Shown here one piece after another: positions 19,842 through 29,259 of a DNA stretch of 64,000 nt. Source of the stretch: Pseudomonadota bacterium (GTDB taxonomy: Bacteria; Pseudomonadota; Alphaproteobacteria; Acetobacterales; Acetobacteraceae); assembly GCA_021818505.1 (NCBI GenBank), contig JAKADX010000013.1, positions 19,872-83,871 of the forward strand. The letters are read 5' to 3'. Made by a program: the position numbers and the translations under genes. How positions within the stretch are numbered: position 1 is the first letter of the stretch; each line of letters begins with the position of its first letter. The notes beneath the pieces were generated by a model. The model saw only the letters and a list, made by a program, of their open reading frames with translations. It did not search any database and was not told the DNA's origin.

Positions 19842-22478
19842 ATGGCCAGCAGCAACGACATCCGTGCAACCTTCCTGGACTACTTCGCGCGCCATGGCCA
19901 TGCCGTGGTGCCGAGCAGTCCACTGGTTCCACGTAACGACCCGACGCTGCTGTTCACCAACAGCGGCATGGTACAGTTCAAGAATGTATTCACCGGGCAG
20001 GAGAAGCGCCCGTATTCTCGCGCCACCACGGCTCAGAAATGCGTGCGTGCCGGCGGCAAGCACAACGACCTCGATAATGTCGGTTACACGGCGCGGCATC
20101 ACACGTTTTTCGAGATGCTGGGCAATTTTTCCTTTGGTGATTACTTTAAGGATGTTGCCATCGAACATGCCTGGCGGCTGGTGACCCGCGACTTCGGCCT
20201 GCCGGCCGACCGGCTGCTGGTCACGGTCTATTCGGAGGACGAGCAGGCCGCCGCGCTCTGGCACCGCATCGCCGGACTGCCCGAGCAGCGCATCATCCGC
20301 ATCGCGACCGCCGACAATTTCTGGCGCATGGGCGACACCGGCCCGTGCGGCCCGTGCAGCGAAATCTTCTACGACCACGGACCGGAGGTGGCGGGCGGCC
20401 CGCCCGGCAGCGAGGACGCCGAGGGCGACCGCTTCATCGAAATCTGGAACCTCGTGTTCATGCAGTTCGAGGAGGGGCCGCCGGGCACGCGCGTGCCGCT
20501 GCCGCGCCCCTCGATCGACACCGGCATGGGGCTGGAGCGGTTCGCCGCCATCCTGCAGGGCAAGCACGACAACTACGACACCGACACGCTGCGCGCGCTG
20601 ATCCTGGCCAGCGCCGAGGCCACCGGCACCGACCCGGACGGGTCGTTCAAGGTCAGCCATCGCGTCATCGCCGACCATCTGCGCTCGACCAGCTTCCTGA
20701 TCGCCGATGGCGTGCTGCCGTCCAACGAGGGCCGCGGCTACGTGCTGCGCCGGATCATGCGCCGCGCCATGCGTCACGCGCACATGATGGGCGCGCGCGA
20801 GCCGGTGATGTGGCGGCTGGTGCCGGCGCTGGTGCGCCAGATGGGTGCGGCCTATCCCGAACTGCCGCGCGCCGAGGCGCTGATCGCCGAGACGCTGCGG
20901 CTGGAGGAGACGCGCTTCAAGGCGATGCTGGAACGCGGCCTGCACCTGCTGGCCGAGGAGACGCGCCGGCTTGGCGCGGGCGCGCCGCTGCCCGGCGAGG
21001 TGGCGTTCCGCCTGTACGACACCTACGGCTTCCCGCTCGACCTGACGCAGGATGCGCTGCGCGAGCAGGGGCGCGCGGTCGATGTCGCCGGGTTTGAGAC
21101 CGCGATGGCCGAGCAGCGCCGGCGTGCCCGCGCCGCCTGGGCCGGATCGGGCGAGGCGGCGACCGAGCGGGTGTGGTTCGAGCTGCGCGAGAAGCTCGGC
21201 GGGACGGAATTCCTCGGCTACAGCACCGAGACGGCGGAGGCGGTGATCACCGCGCTGGTGGTGGCCGGCCAGCCGGTCGATCGCGCCCCGGCGGGCGCCG
21301 AGGTCGCCGTGGTGCTCAACCAGACGCCGTTCTACGGCGAAAGCGGCGGGCAGGTCGGCGATCAGGGCACCATCACCGCACCCGGCCTGCGCATCGCGAT
21401 CACCGACACGCAGAAGAAGCTGGGCGACGTGTTCGTCCATCTCGGCGTGGTGACCGAGGGCGAGGCCGAGGTCGGCGGCGCGGTCCTGGCCGATGTCGAT
21501 CACGCGCGCCGCGGCGCCATCCGCGCGCACCATTCGGCGACCCACCTGCTGCACGAGGCGCTGCGCCGCCGGCTGGGCGAGCACGTCACGCAGAAGGGCA
21601 GCCTCAACGCCCCCGACCGCCTGCGTTTCGACATCAGCCACCCCAGCCCGATCGGCCGCGACGACCTCGCCTGGGTCGAGCGCGAGGTGAACGCGCGCGT
21701 CCGCGAGAACGCCGAGGTGACGACGCGGCTGATGACGCCCGACGCGGCGGTGGCCGAGGGGGCGATGGCGCTGTTCGGCGAGAAATACGGCGATGAGGTG
21801 CGGGTGGTGTCGATGGGCGCGGGCGGCGGCAACCGCCCGGCCTATTCCATCGAACTGTGCGGCGGGACGCATGTGCGCCGCACCGGCGATATCGGCTTCT
21901 TCCACATCCTCTCCGAATCCGCCGTCGCCGCCGGCGTGCGGCGCATCGAGGCCGTCACCGGCGCCGCCGCCGAGGCGGCGGTGAGCGAGGTCGGGCAGCG
22001 TCTCGCCGAGGCGGCCGCCGCGCTGCGTGCCTCGCCCGCCGAAGTGCCCGAGCGGATCGCGGCCCTGCTGGAGGAGCGGCGGCGGCTGGAGCGGCAGGTC
22101 TCGGACCTGCAACGCAAGCTCGCGACAGGCGAGGCCGGCGGCGGTGTGGAGGAGGTGGGCGGGGTGAAGCTCGCCGCGCGCAATCTCGGCGAGGTGCCGC
22201 CGCGTGACCTCAAGGGGCTGGCCGAGACCATCGGCAAGCAGATCGGCGGCGGCGTGGTCGCGCTGGTGTCCACAGCCGAGGGCAAGGCGAGCATCGTGGT
22301 CGGCGTGGCCCCGGAACTGGCCGACCGCTTCAACGCGGTGAACCTGGTGCGCGCGGCGGCGGCCGCGGTCGGCGGCAAGGGCGGCGGCGGTCGGCCCGAT
22401 CTGGCGCAGGCCGGCGGCCCGGACGGCGCTGCCGCCGACGCCGCGCTGGCAGCCGTGCGGGCGGCGCTCGTCGGATAG
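19842..22478 (+). CDS. alaS: Alanyl-tRNA synthetase
   Basis: An 878-residue class II synthetase that charges tRNA-Ala. In order: the catalytic core with [22 protein letters not shown] and [14 protein letters not shown]; a tRNA-recognition region; the editing domain with zinc-binding [14 protein letters not shown] and, near its end, [13 protein letters not shown]; and the C-terminal C-Ala domain ending [12 protein letters not shown]. Full length, with editing motifs intact. It is monocistronic, with its 3' end facing rnhB. Confidence 0.99.
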   Translation: MASSNDIRATFLDYFARHGHAVVPSSPLVPRNDPTLLFTNSGMVQFKNVFTGQEKRPYSRATTAQKCVRAGGKHNDLDNVGYTARHHTFFEMLGNFSFGDYFKDVAIEHAWRLVTRDFGLPADRLLVTVYSEDEQAAALWHRIAGLPEQRIIRIATADNFWRMGDTGPCGPCSEIFYDHGPEVAGGPPGSEDAEGDRFIEIWNLVFMQFEEGPPGTRVPLPRPSIDTGMGLERFAAILQGKHDNYDTDTLRALILASAEATGTDPDGSFKVSHRVIADHLRSTSFLIADGVLPSNEGRGYVLRRIMRRAMRHAHMMGAREPVMWRLVPALVRQMGAAYPELPRAEALIAETLRLEETRFKAMLERGLHLLAEETRRLGAGAPLPGEVAFRLYDTYGFPLDLTQDALREQGRAVDVAGFETAMAEQRRRARAAWAGSGEAATERVWFELREKLGGTEFLGYSTETAEAVITALVVAGQPVDRAPAGAEVAVVLNQTPFYGESGGQVGDQGTITAPGLRIAITDTQKKLGDVFVHLGVVTEGEAEVGGAVLADVDHARRGAIRAHHSATHLLHEALRRRLGEHVTQKGSLNAPDRLRFDISHPSPIGRDDLAWVEREVNARVRENAEVTTRLMTPDAAVAEGAMALFGEKYGDEVRVVSMGAGGGNRPAYSIELCGGTHVRRTGDIGFFHILSESAVAAGVRRIEAVTGAAAEAAVSEVGQRLAEAAAALRASPAEVPERIAALLEERRRLERQVSDLQRKLATGEAGGGVEEVGGVKLAARNLGEVPPRDLKGLAETIGKQIGGGVVALVSTAEGKASIVVGVAPELADRFNAVNLVRAAAAAVGGKGGGGRPDLAQAGGPDGAAADAALAAVRAALVG

Positions 22479-22686
22479 ACGGCGTTGCCCGGCAGCGGGG
22501 TCATGTGTTATTTTTGCTCACCAAATCGCGGCGCCATCCCGGCCTGACCCTCCGCCGGGCTGCCGCCCATTGACGGACCGACCTCGTGTCGTTCGGGGGC
22601 CCGACGCGAGGACGGGGACGGCTGTACATTTTGCGCCATGCGCGCGGTACGGGGCGGCCGGCGGCGCCGCCGGGTGTTCGTCATAC

Positions 22687-22708
22687 ACCCCCCGGTTTAC
22701 CGGGGGGT
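22687..22708. terminator. Perfect 9-bp hairpin, possible bidirectional terminator
   Basis: ACCCCCCGG pairs fully with CCGGGGGGT around a TTTA loop. No U-tract follows on either strand, so Rho-independent termination is uncertain; it may protect the 3' end of the alaS or rnhB transcript. Confidence 0.35.
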
Positions 22709-22852
22709 ATGACGCAGCCGGTGCGACCCGGCGCCCCGTGGGCCGGCGGCGCACGCGCCGCGCTCCCCCGCACACTCTCAAGAACCCACTCCGTCCGCGC
22801 ACCGCGACCGGCCGCGTCGTGCCGCGTCAATCGCCGGTGCGGCGGCGGCAAT

Positions 22853-22894
22853 CGACGCGGCAAACGACGCGGAAACGACGCGGCAAATGACGCA
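22853..22894. repeat. Short tandem repeat, unit CGACGCGG(C)AAA, about 3.5 copies
   Basis: Units at 22853-22864, 22865-22875, 22876-22887 and a partial TGACGCA. An inverted relative (GCCGCGTCGTGCCGCGTCAA, 22811-22830) lies just before, so the whole segment can fold back on itself. Confidence 0.7.
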
Positions 22895-22904
22895 GCGCCG
22901 CGCG

Positions 22905-23531
22905 TCAGTCGCGGAGCGGCAGCGCCAATTGACGCACCGTGCCGAACCCGGCGCGGTGGTGGTGCGTCGGACCAAGCCGCATCAGCGCCGCACGGTGCGC
23001 GGCGGTGGCGTAGCCGGCGTTGCTTTCCCAGCCATAGCCGGGCCAGCGCGCGGCAAGCCGCGTCATGACGCGGTCGCGCAGCACCTTCGCCACGATCGAC
23101 GCGGCGGCGATCGAGAGGCAGAGCGCATCGCCATCGACCACGCAGCGCACCGCGCAGCCGAGCGGCGGGGGCTGGTTGCCGTCCACCAGCGCGAGGTCGG
23201 GCGGGGCGGGCAGGCGCGCGACCGCGCGGCACATGGCGCGCAGGGCGGCGTGCAGGATGTTCAGCCGCGCGATCTCGGCAACCGACGCGGCGGCCACGCC
23301 GATCTCCGCCGCCCCGGCGCGGCGTGCGTCAATCAGCGCGTCAAACGCCGCCTGCCGCGCGGCCGGATCGAGCTTCTTGGAATCGTCGATCAGCCCGCGC
23401 AGCCCGCGCGGCAACCGGCGCGGCAGCACCACGGCGGCGGCGAGCACCGGCCCGGCGAGCGGCCCCCGCCCCGCCTCGTCCACCCCCGCCACCCGGCCAC
23501 CGTGCTCCGCTTCCAGCCGGAAATGCGGCAT
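22905..23531 (-). CDS. rnhB: Ribonuclease HII
   Basis: A 208-residue endonuclease that nicks RNA in RNA-DNA hybrids and removes misincorporated ribonucleotides. Catalytic acids are seen in [16 protein letters not shown] (Asp-Glu) and in ALVDGNQ, and the family segment [10 protein letters not shown] and terminal [13 protein letters not shown] are present. Normal length. The Uma2-type gene lies 7 bp upstream, so the two are probably cotranscribed. Confidence 0.97.
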   Translation of the reverse strand: MPHFRLEAEHGGRVAGVDEAGRGPLAGPVLAAAVVLPRRLPRGLRGLIDDSKKLDPAARQAAFDALIDARRAGAAEIGVAAASVAEIARLNILHAALRAMCRAVARLPAPPDLALVDGNQPPPLGCAVRCVVDGDALCLSIAAASIVAKVLRDRVMTRLAARWPGYGWESNAGYATAAHRAALMRLGPTHHHRAGFGTVRQLALPLRD

Positions 23532-23538
23532 CGGCGCG

Positions 23539-24123
23539 TCAGGTCAGGCCGGCGCCGCGATAGGCCGCGCGCAGCGGCGCGGCAAACCCGATGCTGTCCA
23601 GCCGCAGCGTGTCGTCCGGCCCGAGCAGCTCCGGGTCGTCCGGCCACGACCCGTCCGGCCGCCGTCGCAGCACCTCGGCGGCGATGCGCAGGCTGTCGAG
23701 GATGACGATCTCGGCGACCGAGGGGATGGTCGCGAAGGCCCAGACATTCGCCCGCGTCTCGCTCTCGTTCGAGGGCGAGAGGATTTCGATCAGCACCACA
23801 GGGTTGGCCAGGTCATGCCGCCCCGTCGCCGGGTCGCAGGTCACGCCGAGATCGGGGCAGAGCATGTTGTGCGCCGATCGCAGATGCGGGATCACGCCGG
23901 GGTTGGCCACGATGCGGCAGGCGCTCTCCCGCGCATCGAAATGATTCGTCAGCAACTGCGTCAACCGTGCCTGGATCGCGCCGTGCCGGTCAGAGGCGGG
24001 CGCCATCATCTCCGGCTCGCCGTCACGCAGCACCCAGCGTTCGACGGTGCCGTCGCCAGGGTTCCAGGCGCGGAACTCCGCGACGGTCATGTGCCGGCGG
24101 GGCATGCGGGCGGTGGCGCTCAT
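23539..24123 (-). CDS. Uma2 family protein (DUF820, restriction-endonuclease-like fold)
   Basis: About 194 residues. The N-terminal [21 protein letters not shown], the middle [28 protein letters not shown] and the following segment match the Uma2/DUF820 family. This family has a PD-(D/E)XK nuclease-like fold, with the candidate active site around CPDLGVTCD and VLIEILSPS. Biological substrates of Uma2 proteins are not well established. ATG 24123 is used; ATG 24135 is in frame and possible. It lies upstream of rnhB on the same strand. Confidence 0.82.
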   Translation of the reverse strand: MSATARMPRRHMTVAEFRAWNPGDGTVERWVLRDGEPEMMAPASDRHGAIQARLTQLLTNHFDARESACRIVANPGVIPHLRSAHNMLCPDLGVTCDPATGRHDLANPVVLIEILSPSNESETRANVWAFATIPSVAEIVILDSLRIAAEVLRRRPDGSWPDDPELLGPDDTLRLDSIGFAAPLRAAYRGAGLT

Positions 24124-24203
24124 GCCCGCAAACATAGCGCGCGCCGCGCCGCCTTCACCATCCCCGGGCCGGGGAGTATGCCGGGGGCGAGGGAGGACCG
24201 CGC

Positions 24204-25736
24204 ATGACCGACGCCTATCCCGCCGACACGATCCCCGACCTGCTCGCCCGCGCCGCACCGGAGGGGCGCGCGATCGGCGCGCCGGGGCGGCCGTGGCTCG
24301 CGCATGGCGCGCTTGGCGAACTCGCGCGCGAAACGGTCGCGGCGCTGAACGCCATGGGCATCGGGCGCAACGACCGGGTGGCGATCGTGCTGCCCAACGG
24401 ACCCGAGATGGCCGCGTCCTTCGTCGCCATCGCCTCCGGCGCCACCACCGCGCCGCTCAATCCGTCCTACAAGGCCGAGGAGTTCGACTTCTACCTCGCC
24501 GACCTGCACGCCCGCGCGCTGGTGATCCTGGAGGGCATGGACAGCCCTGCCCGCGCCGTCGCCGCCGCGCGCGGGGTTCCCGTGCTCGACCTGCGGCCCG
24601 GTGAGGCGGCCGGCGCGTTCACGCTGCATCCCGCGGTGCCGCTCACCGGCACGCCCGCGCACGCGGGGCCGGCGCAGGCGGACGACGTGGCGCTGGTGCT
24701 GCACACCTCGGGCACCACTTCGCGCCCCAAGATCGTGCCGCTGCGCCACGTCAACGTCACCGCCTCGGCCTTCCACATCGGCCGCACGCTGCGGCTGGCG
24801 CCCGACGATCGCTGCCTGAACATCATGCCGCTGTTCCACATCCACGGGCTGATGGCGGCAACGCTCGCCTCGCTGGGCGCCGGCGCGTCGGTGTGCGCGA
24901 CGCCCGGGTTCAACGCGTTCCGTTTCTTCGCGTGGTTCGAGGAGGTGCGGCCGTCCTGGGTGACGGCGGTGCCGACCATGTATCAGGCGCTGCTGCCCTA
25001 TGCCGAGCGCAACCGGGAGATCATCGCGCGCGGGCGGCTGCGGCTGCTGCGTTCCTCCTCCGCGTCCCTGCCGCCGCAGGTGATGACGGCGCTGGAGGCG
25101 GCGTTCGGCGTGCCGGTCATCGAGAGCTACGGCATGACCGAGGCATCGCACCAGATGGCCAGCAATCCGCTGCCGCCGGCGCCGCGTTACGCCGGCTCGG
25201 TCGGTCTCGCCGCCGGGCCGGAGGTGGCGATCATGAACGACGCCGGCGCGCTGCTGCCGAGCGGCGAACGCGGCGAGGTGGTGATCCGTGGCCGCAACGT
25301 CACCGCCGGCTATGAGGCGAACCCGGAGGCGAACGCAAAGGCGTTCACCAACGGCTGGTTCCGCACCGGCGACGAAGGCTGGCTGGACGCGGCGGGATAC
25401 CTGCGCCTGTCCGGCCGGCTGAAGGAGATCATCAATCGCGGCGGCGAGAAGGTCAGTCCGCTGGAGGTCGATGCGGTGCTGATGGAGCATCCCGCCGTGC
25501 AGCAGGTCGTGACCTTCGCGATGCCGCACGACAAGCTGGGCGAGGAGGTCGCCGCCGCGGTGGTGCTGCGCGAGGGCACGAGTTGCGACGAGGCCGGGCT
25601 GCGCGATTTCGCGGCCGCGCGGCTCGCGGCCTTCAAGGTGCCGCGCCGCGTGGTGTTCCTGTCGGAAATTCCCAAGGGTGCAACCGGCAAGTTGCAGCGC
25701 ATCGGGCTGGCGGCGCGGCTGGGCCTGGGCGGATGA
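24204..25736 (+). CDS. Acyl-CoA synthetase, oxalate-CoA ligase-like
   Basis: A 510-residue adenylate-forming enzyme that makes an acyl-CoA from an acid, ATP and CoA. It shows the AMP-binding P-loop HTSGTTSRPKIVPLRH, PLFHIHGL, ESYGMTEASHQMASNPLP, WFRTGDEGW, and the catalytic lysine near the end in IPKGATGKLQRI. The stretches MTEASHQMASNPLP and GRLKEIINRGGEKVSPLEVDAVL resemble plant and fungal oxalyl-CoA synthetase, so oxalate is the best-guess substrate. No oxalyl-CoA decarboxylase is nearby. It is translationally coupled to the PanE-like gene (ATGA overlap). Confidence 0.83.
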   Translation: MTDAYPADTIPDLLARAAPEGRAIGAPGRPWLAHGALGELARETVAALNAMGIGRNDRVAIVLPNGPEMAASFVAIASGATTAPLNPSYKAEEFDFYLADLHARALVILEGMDSPARAVAAARGVPVLDLRPGEAAGAFTLHPAVPLTGTPAHAGPAQADDVALVLHTSGTTSRPKIVPLRHVNVTASAFHIGRTLRLAPDDRCLNIMPLFHIHGLMAATLASLGAGASVCATPGFNAFRFFAWFEEVRPSWVTAVPTMYQALLPYAERNREIIARGRLRLLRSSSASLPPQVMTALEAAFGVPVIESYGMTEASHQMASNPLPPAPRYAGSVGLAAGPEVAIMNDAGALLPSGERGEVVIRGRNVTAGYEANPEANAKAFTNGWFRTGDEGWLDAAGYLRLSGRLKEIINRGGEKVSPLEVDAVLMEHPAVQQVVTFAMPHDKLGEEVAAAVVLREGTSCDEAGLRDFAAARLAAFKVPRRVVFLSEIPKGATGKLQRIGLAARLGLGG

Positions 25737-26713
25737 GGATCGGCGTCTTCGGCGCCGGCGCGATCGGCGGGCTGCTGGCGGCGCGGCTGGCGCAGTCGGG
25801 GGCGGAGGTCACGGTGGTCGCGCGCGGCCCGCATCTGGCGGCGATGCAGCGCGACGGCCTGACCCTGATCAGCGGCGGCGAGCGGATCGTCACGCATCCC
25901 CGCTGCGTCGGCACCGCCGCCGAGGCCGGCGAGCAGGACGCCGTCGTGGTGACGCTGAAAGCGCACGCGCTGGCCGGCGCGGCGGCGGACATCGCGCGCA
26001 TGATGGGGCCGCAGACGTCGCTCGTCACCGCGATCAACGGCGTGCCCTACTGGTATTTCTACGGCTTCGAGGGACCGCTGCGCGACCGGCGCGTGGCGAG
26101 CGTCGATCCCGACGGCGCGGTCTGGGCGACGCTGCCGCCGGCGCAGGCGATCGGCTGCATCGTCTATCCGGCGGCCGAAGTCACCGCGCCGGGCGTGGTC
26201 GAGCACACCTACGGCGACCGCTTCACCCTTGGCGAGCCGGACGGCACGCGCAGCGCGCGCATCGAGCGTCTGGCGGCGGCGTTGCAGGCGGCCGGCTTCA
26301 AGGCGCCGATCCGCCCGCGCATCCGCGATGAGATCTGGGTCAAGCTGTGGGGCAACCTTGCCTTCAACCCGCTCTCGGCGCTGACCGGCGCGACGCTCGA
26401 CCGGCTGACCGGCCGGCCCGACCTGCGGGCGGTGGCGCGGACGATGATGGTCGAAGGGCAGGCGGTGGCGGAGGCGCTGGGCGTGCGCTTCGCGATCGAC
26501 GTGGACAAGCGCATCGCCGGTGCGGCCGAGGTCGGCGCGCACCGGACCTCGATGTTGCAGGACCTCGAACGCGGGCGGCCGATGGAGATCGACGCGCTGC
26601 TCGGCGCGGTGGTCGAACTCGCCGGCCTCGTGGGGGTCGCGGCGCCCGTCTGCGACATGGTGCTCGCGCTGGTGCGCGAGCGGGCGCGGCAGGCGGGCTG
26701 CTACGCGGGCTGA
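25733..26713 (+). CDS. 2-dehydropantoate 2-reductase family protein (ApbA/PanE)
   Basis: A 326-residue NADPH-dependent ketoacid reductase. The N-terminal GAGAIGGLLAARLA binds NADPH; conserved Lys is in VVTLKAHAL, and KLWGNLAFNPLSALTG is the typical C-terminal helical motif. In panE it would make pantoate for CoA synthesis. Coupling to an acyl-CoA synthetase and the many ApbA paralogues in these bacteria leave open another 2-keto acid substrate. ATG 25733 overlaps the previous stop by 4 bp. Confidence 0.85.
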   Translation: MRIGVFGAGAIGGLLAARLAQSGAEVTVVARGPHLAAMQRDGLTLISGGERIVTHPRCVGTAAEAGEQDAVVVTLKAHALAGAAADIARMMGPQTSLVTAINGVPYWYFYGFEGPLRDRRVASVDPDGAVWATLPPAQAIGCIVYPAAEVTAPGVVEHTYGDRFTLGEPDGTRSARIERLAAALQAAGFKAPIRPRIRDEIWVKLWGNLAFNPLSALTGATLDRLTGRPDLRAVARTMMVEGQAVAEALGVRFAIDVDKRIAGAAEVGAHRTSMLQDLERGRPMEIDALLGAVVELAGLVGVAAPVCDMVLALVRERARQAGCYAG

Positions 26714-26722
26714 CCGGTCGCG

Positions 26723-27091
26723 CTATTTCAGACCGTCGGCGGTCTTGATCTGCGCGCTGATCTTCTTGCTGTACTCCATCCCCGACTTGATCGTGTCGCT
26801 GAACTGGTCCACCAGCTTGTCGTAGGCTTTCGCGTCCGCCGGCGCCTTCATCACCGCCTCGTTCTTCTTCAGGGCGGTCAGGCCCGCGTTCAGTTCCTTC
26901 AGCGTGTCGTCGAGGTTGTCAACGGCGGTCTTCATCGACTTGATGGAGGTGGCAAGCTCCGCCTTCGCCTTGCCGAACGTGGCGCAATCCTTGACGCCCT
27001 GGTCGAGCGTGTCCTTCAGCGCCATTTCCACAACCGGGTTCTTCTTCAGAACCTTCGCGGCGTCATCGAGGATATCCTTGCTGGTCGGCAT
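26723..27091 (-). CDS. Hypothetical helical protein, 122 aa
   Basis: I do not recognise this protein. It is Lys-, Asp- and Ala-rich, lacks a signal peptide and membrane segments, and reads as amphipathic helices (for example AELATSIKSMKTAVDNLDDTLKELNAGL) with coiled-coil-like heptads. It has one cysteine (KDCATFG). A strong ribosome-binding site (GGGAG, eight bases from the ATG) and codon use unlike the surrounding Arg-rich shadows show it is a real gene. It is convergent with the PanE-like gene, and its lysine-rich composition is unusual for this window. Confidence 0.75.
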   Translation of the reverse strand: MPTSKDILDDAAKVLKKNPVVEMALKDTLDQGVKDCATFGKAKAELATSIKSMKTAVDNLDDTLKELNAGLTALKKNEAVMKAPADAKAYDKLVDQFSDTIKSGMEYSKKISAQIKTADGLK

Positions 27092-27188
27092 CGCGCTCGC
27101 TCCCTTTCATGTTGCTGTCCGGCGGTGCGGTCTTGTGTCGCTATCCGAATGGTTCGTTTAGCGCCGCTGAAGCCCGATGACAAGCAGA

Positions 27189-28355
27189 TCACGTCCGGGC
27201 GGCCGCGCGCATGGCCAGGCGCCGGTGCAGCTCGGCCCGCACGTCGCCCACGCAGCCGCCCTCCAGCCACCACGCCCGCAGCTCGCGCAGCAGCGTGCCG
27301 ACCTCCGGCCCGGCCGGCACGCCCGCCGCGCGCAGGTCGCGCCCGCGCAGGGGCAAGTGCGGCACCGGCATGGCGATGAGCCGCGCGCGCAGTCCGGCAT
27401 CGCCGCCGGCGAGCCACACCCGGTCGAGCAGCACGTCACGCGGCACGTCCGCCAGCGCGCGGCGCAGATCGGCGTCGCTCGCGTCGGGTGACAAGGCTGG
27501 CGCGGCGCGCAGTGCCAGCAGCCGGTCGCGCTCGGCTGCGGAGAGCTTCAGCCGTTCCGCCAGCGACGCCGCATCGCCGTTGAGCAGCGCCGCCAGCCGC
27601 AGCAGCGGATCGGCCGGCGCGCCGCGCGCGATGAGCGCGTCCAGCCGCGCCGGCACAGCGCCCTCCGGCAGCACCGCGGCGAGCACGCCGAGACGGTCCA
27701 TCCATGCCACCGCCGCGCGCGGGTCGGGGGCGTCGAGGATGCGCTTCAGCTCCATCCAGACCCGCTCGGCGGAGAGGCGCTGCAGGCCGGGAACGGCCTC
27801 GGCGATCGCCGCCGCCGCCGCCGGGTCGGGCGCGCCGCGGCCGTAGCGCGCCCAGAAGCGGAAGAAGCGCAGCACGCGCAGGTAGTCCTCCGCGATCCGC
27901 CTCGCCGGGTCGCCGACGAAGCGCACGCGGCCGGAGCGCAGGTCGTCCGCGCCGCCGAAATAATCGAACAGCGTGCCGTCCTGCGCCATCGACATGGCGT
28001 TGATGGTGAAGTCGCGCCGCGCCGCGTCGGCCTGCCAGTCGTCGGTGAAGGCGACCTCGGCGTGCCGTCCGTCGGTGCGCAGGTCGCGGCGCAGCGTCGT
28101 CACCTCGAAGCCGCGATGGCCGGAGACAGCGGTCACCGTGCCGTGGTCGATGCCGGTGGGCACCGCTTTCAGCCCCGCCGCGCGCAGGGCGGCCATCACT
28201 TCCTCGGGCCGGCGCGGCGTCGCCAGGTCGATATCGGCGACCGGCTGCCCGCACAGGGCGTCGCGCACCGCCCCGCCGACCACCCGCGCCTCCGGCAGCG
28301 CCGCCAGCACGGGGCGCAGCGCGGGGTCGGACAGGAAGGCGGGGGGAGAGGTCAC
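27189..28355 (-). CDS. CCA-adding enzyme / tRNA nucleotidyltransferase family
   Basis: A 388-residue class II nucleotidyltransferase. The active site GGAVRDALCGQPVADIDLAT carries the catalytic Asp pair, and RRDFTINAMS and the helical RVRFVGDPARRIAEDYLRVLRFFRFWARYG follow. It would add or repair the CCA 3' end of tRNAs; poly(A) polymerase relatives share the fold. The start is a GTG at 28355 overlapping the stop of the preceding DUF6111 gene as GTGA; no ATG is available. Last gene of a four-gene operon. Confidence 0.92.
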   Translation of the reverse strand: MTSPPAFLSDPALRPVLAALPEARVVGGAVRDALCGQPVADIDLATPRRPEEVMAALRAAGLKAVPTGIDHGTVTAVSGHRGFEVTTLRRDLRTDGRHAEVAFTDDWQADAARRDFTINAMSMAQDGTLFDYFGGADDLRSGRVRFVGDPARRIAEDYLRVLRFFRFWARYGRGAPDPAAAAAIAEAVPGLQRLSAERVWMELKRILDAPDPRAAVAWMDRLGVLAAVLPEGAVPARLDALIARGAPADPLLRLAALLNGDAASLAERLKLSAAERDRLLALRAAPALSPDASDADLRRALADVPRDVLLDRVWLAGGDAGLRARLIAMPVPHLPLRGRDLRAAGVPAGPEVGTLLRELRAWWLEGGCVGDVRAELHRRLAMRAAART

Positions 28356-28597
28356 CTCGCGGTGCCCGGGACGCCATGCCCCGGCACGATGCGCCCATCC
28401 TCGATACGCGCGGGGACATAGGCGGTGCCGGGCGGCAGCCGCCGCGTCAGGCCGTACCACAGCGTGCCGGCGGCGAGGCAGGCAACCAGGGCGATCGCGC
28501 CCCACAGCAGTGCCGGCTGTGCCCGCGCCACCGCCACCCGCCAGGCGGCGTAGAGCAGGACGGGCGAGAGGAACAGCGCCAGCTCCGCCCAGCGCAT
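28352..28597 (-). CDS. Small membrane protein (DUF6111-like)
   Basis: An 81-residue protein with two predicted transmembrane helices (LALFLSPVLLYAAWRVAVA and WGAIALVACLAAGTLWYGL) and a polar C-terminal tail RLPPGTAYVPARIEDGRIVPGH. I recognise it as the small protein commonly found beside CCA-adding enzyme and NUDIX genes in alphaproteobacteria (DUF6111); its function is unknown. ATG 28597 shares a base with the NUDIX stop; GTG 28600 is an alternative. Confidence 0.75.
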   Translation of the reverse strand: MRWAELALFLSPVLLYAAWRVAVARAQPALLWGAIALVACLAAGTLWYGLTRRLPPGTAYVPARIEDGRIVPGHGVPGTAR

Positions 28598-29250
28598 CAC
28601 TCCGCCCCGCGCAGCCGCGCCGCGAGGTTCACCAGGATGGCCGCGGTCGCACCCCAGATGTAATACTCGGGATGCGGCCAGACCCAGAATTCCCGCCAGC
28701 GGCCGCGGACATGCGCGCGGCGACGCTGCGGCGCCGCCGGGTCGAGCAGCACCGTGACCGGCAGCTCGAACACCGCATCCACCTCCGCCGCCGAGGGGTG
28801 CAGTCCGAGGGCATCGAGCGGCAGGCCCGGCGGCAGCAGCCCCAGGACCGGCGTGATGCGGTATCCGGTGCCGGTGACATAGGGCGGCAGCCGCCCGAGC
28901 AGCTCCACGCGCGCGGGATCGAGGCCGATCTCCTCCTCTGCCTCGCGCAGCGCCGCGGCTTCGGCATGGGCGTCGCCGGGGTCGATGCGGCCGCCGGGGA
29001 AACTCACCTGACCGGCGTGAGAGGACAGATGCGCGGTGCGCTTGGTCAGCAGCACGCCGGGCGTCGCGCCGAGCACGAAGGGCACCAGCACCGCCGCCGG
29101 TGTCAGCGTGCCGGGCGAAAGGTCGCGCGCGTCATCGCCGGCAATGGGGGCGGCGATCCCCGCCGCGCCGACCGATGCCCCCCGCGCCGGTGGGGTGGAT
29201 GCGGGCTGGGCCGGGGCGAGCAGGCGGGCACGCAGGCTTGCGGCGTTCAC
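28597..29250 (-). CDS. NUDIX hydrolase, CoA pyrophosphatase type
   Basis: A 217-residue protein whose Nudix box lies in GGRIDPGDAHAEAAALREA followed by EEEIGL. It is preceded by LLTKRTAHLSSHAGQVSFP, the signature of the CoA-diphosphatase (NudL/YeaB) group, which cleaves CoA to phosphopantetheine and 3',5'-ADP. The N-terminal 45 residues are Ala/Pro-rich and low complexity. It starts with GTG 29250, 9 bp after the DUF1285 gene, within the same operon. Confidence 0.9.
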   Translation of the reverse strand: MNAASLRARLLAPAQPASTPPARGASVGAAGIAAPIAGDDARDLSPGTLTPAAVLVPFVLGATPGVLLTKRTAHLSSHAGQVSFPGGRIDPGDAHAEAAALREAEEEIGLDPARVELLGRLPPYVTGTGYRITPVLGLLPPGLPLDALGLHPSAAEVDAVFELPVTVLLDPAAPQRRRAHVRGRWREFWVWPHPEYYIWGATAAILVNLAARLRGAE

Positions 29251-29259
29251 CGCGGCCCG

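Larger units (their letters stand above)
22479..22904. other. Non-coding gap with hairpins and short repeats between convergent alaS and rnhB
   Basis: A 426-bp region at the 3' ends of two convergent genes. It holds a 9-bp hairpin with one G-T pair (22583-22591 with 22602-22610), the perfect hairpin at 22687-22708, and the ~12-bp repeats described separately. Short Arg-rich open frames exist on both strands but look like spurious GC-rich translations without ribosome-binding sites. Confidence 0.55.

Noticed and set aside
22570..22890. A small Arg-rich protein in the alaS-rnhB gap
   Set aside because: No ribosome-binding site, composition of random GC-rich translation, and overlaps the hairpins and repeats.
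22811..22894. CRISPR-like array
   Set aside because: Units are only 11-12 bp with no spacers and there are no cas genes.
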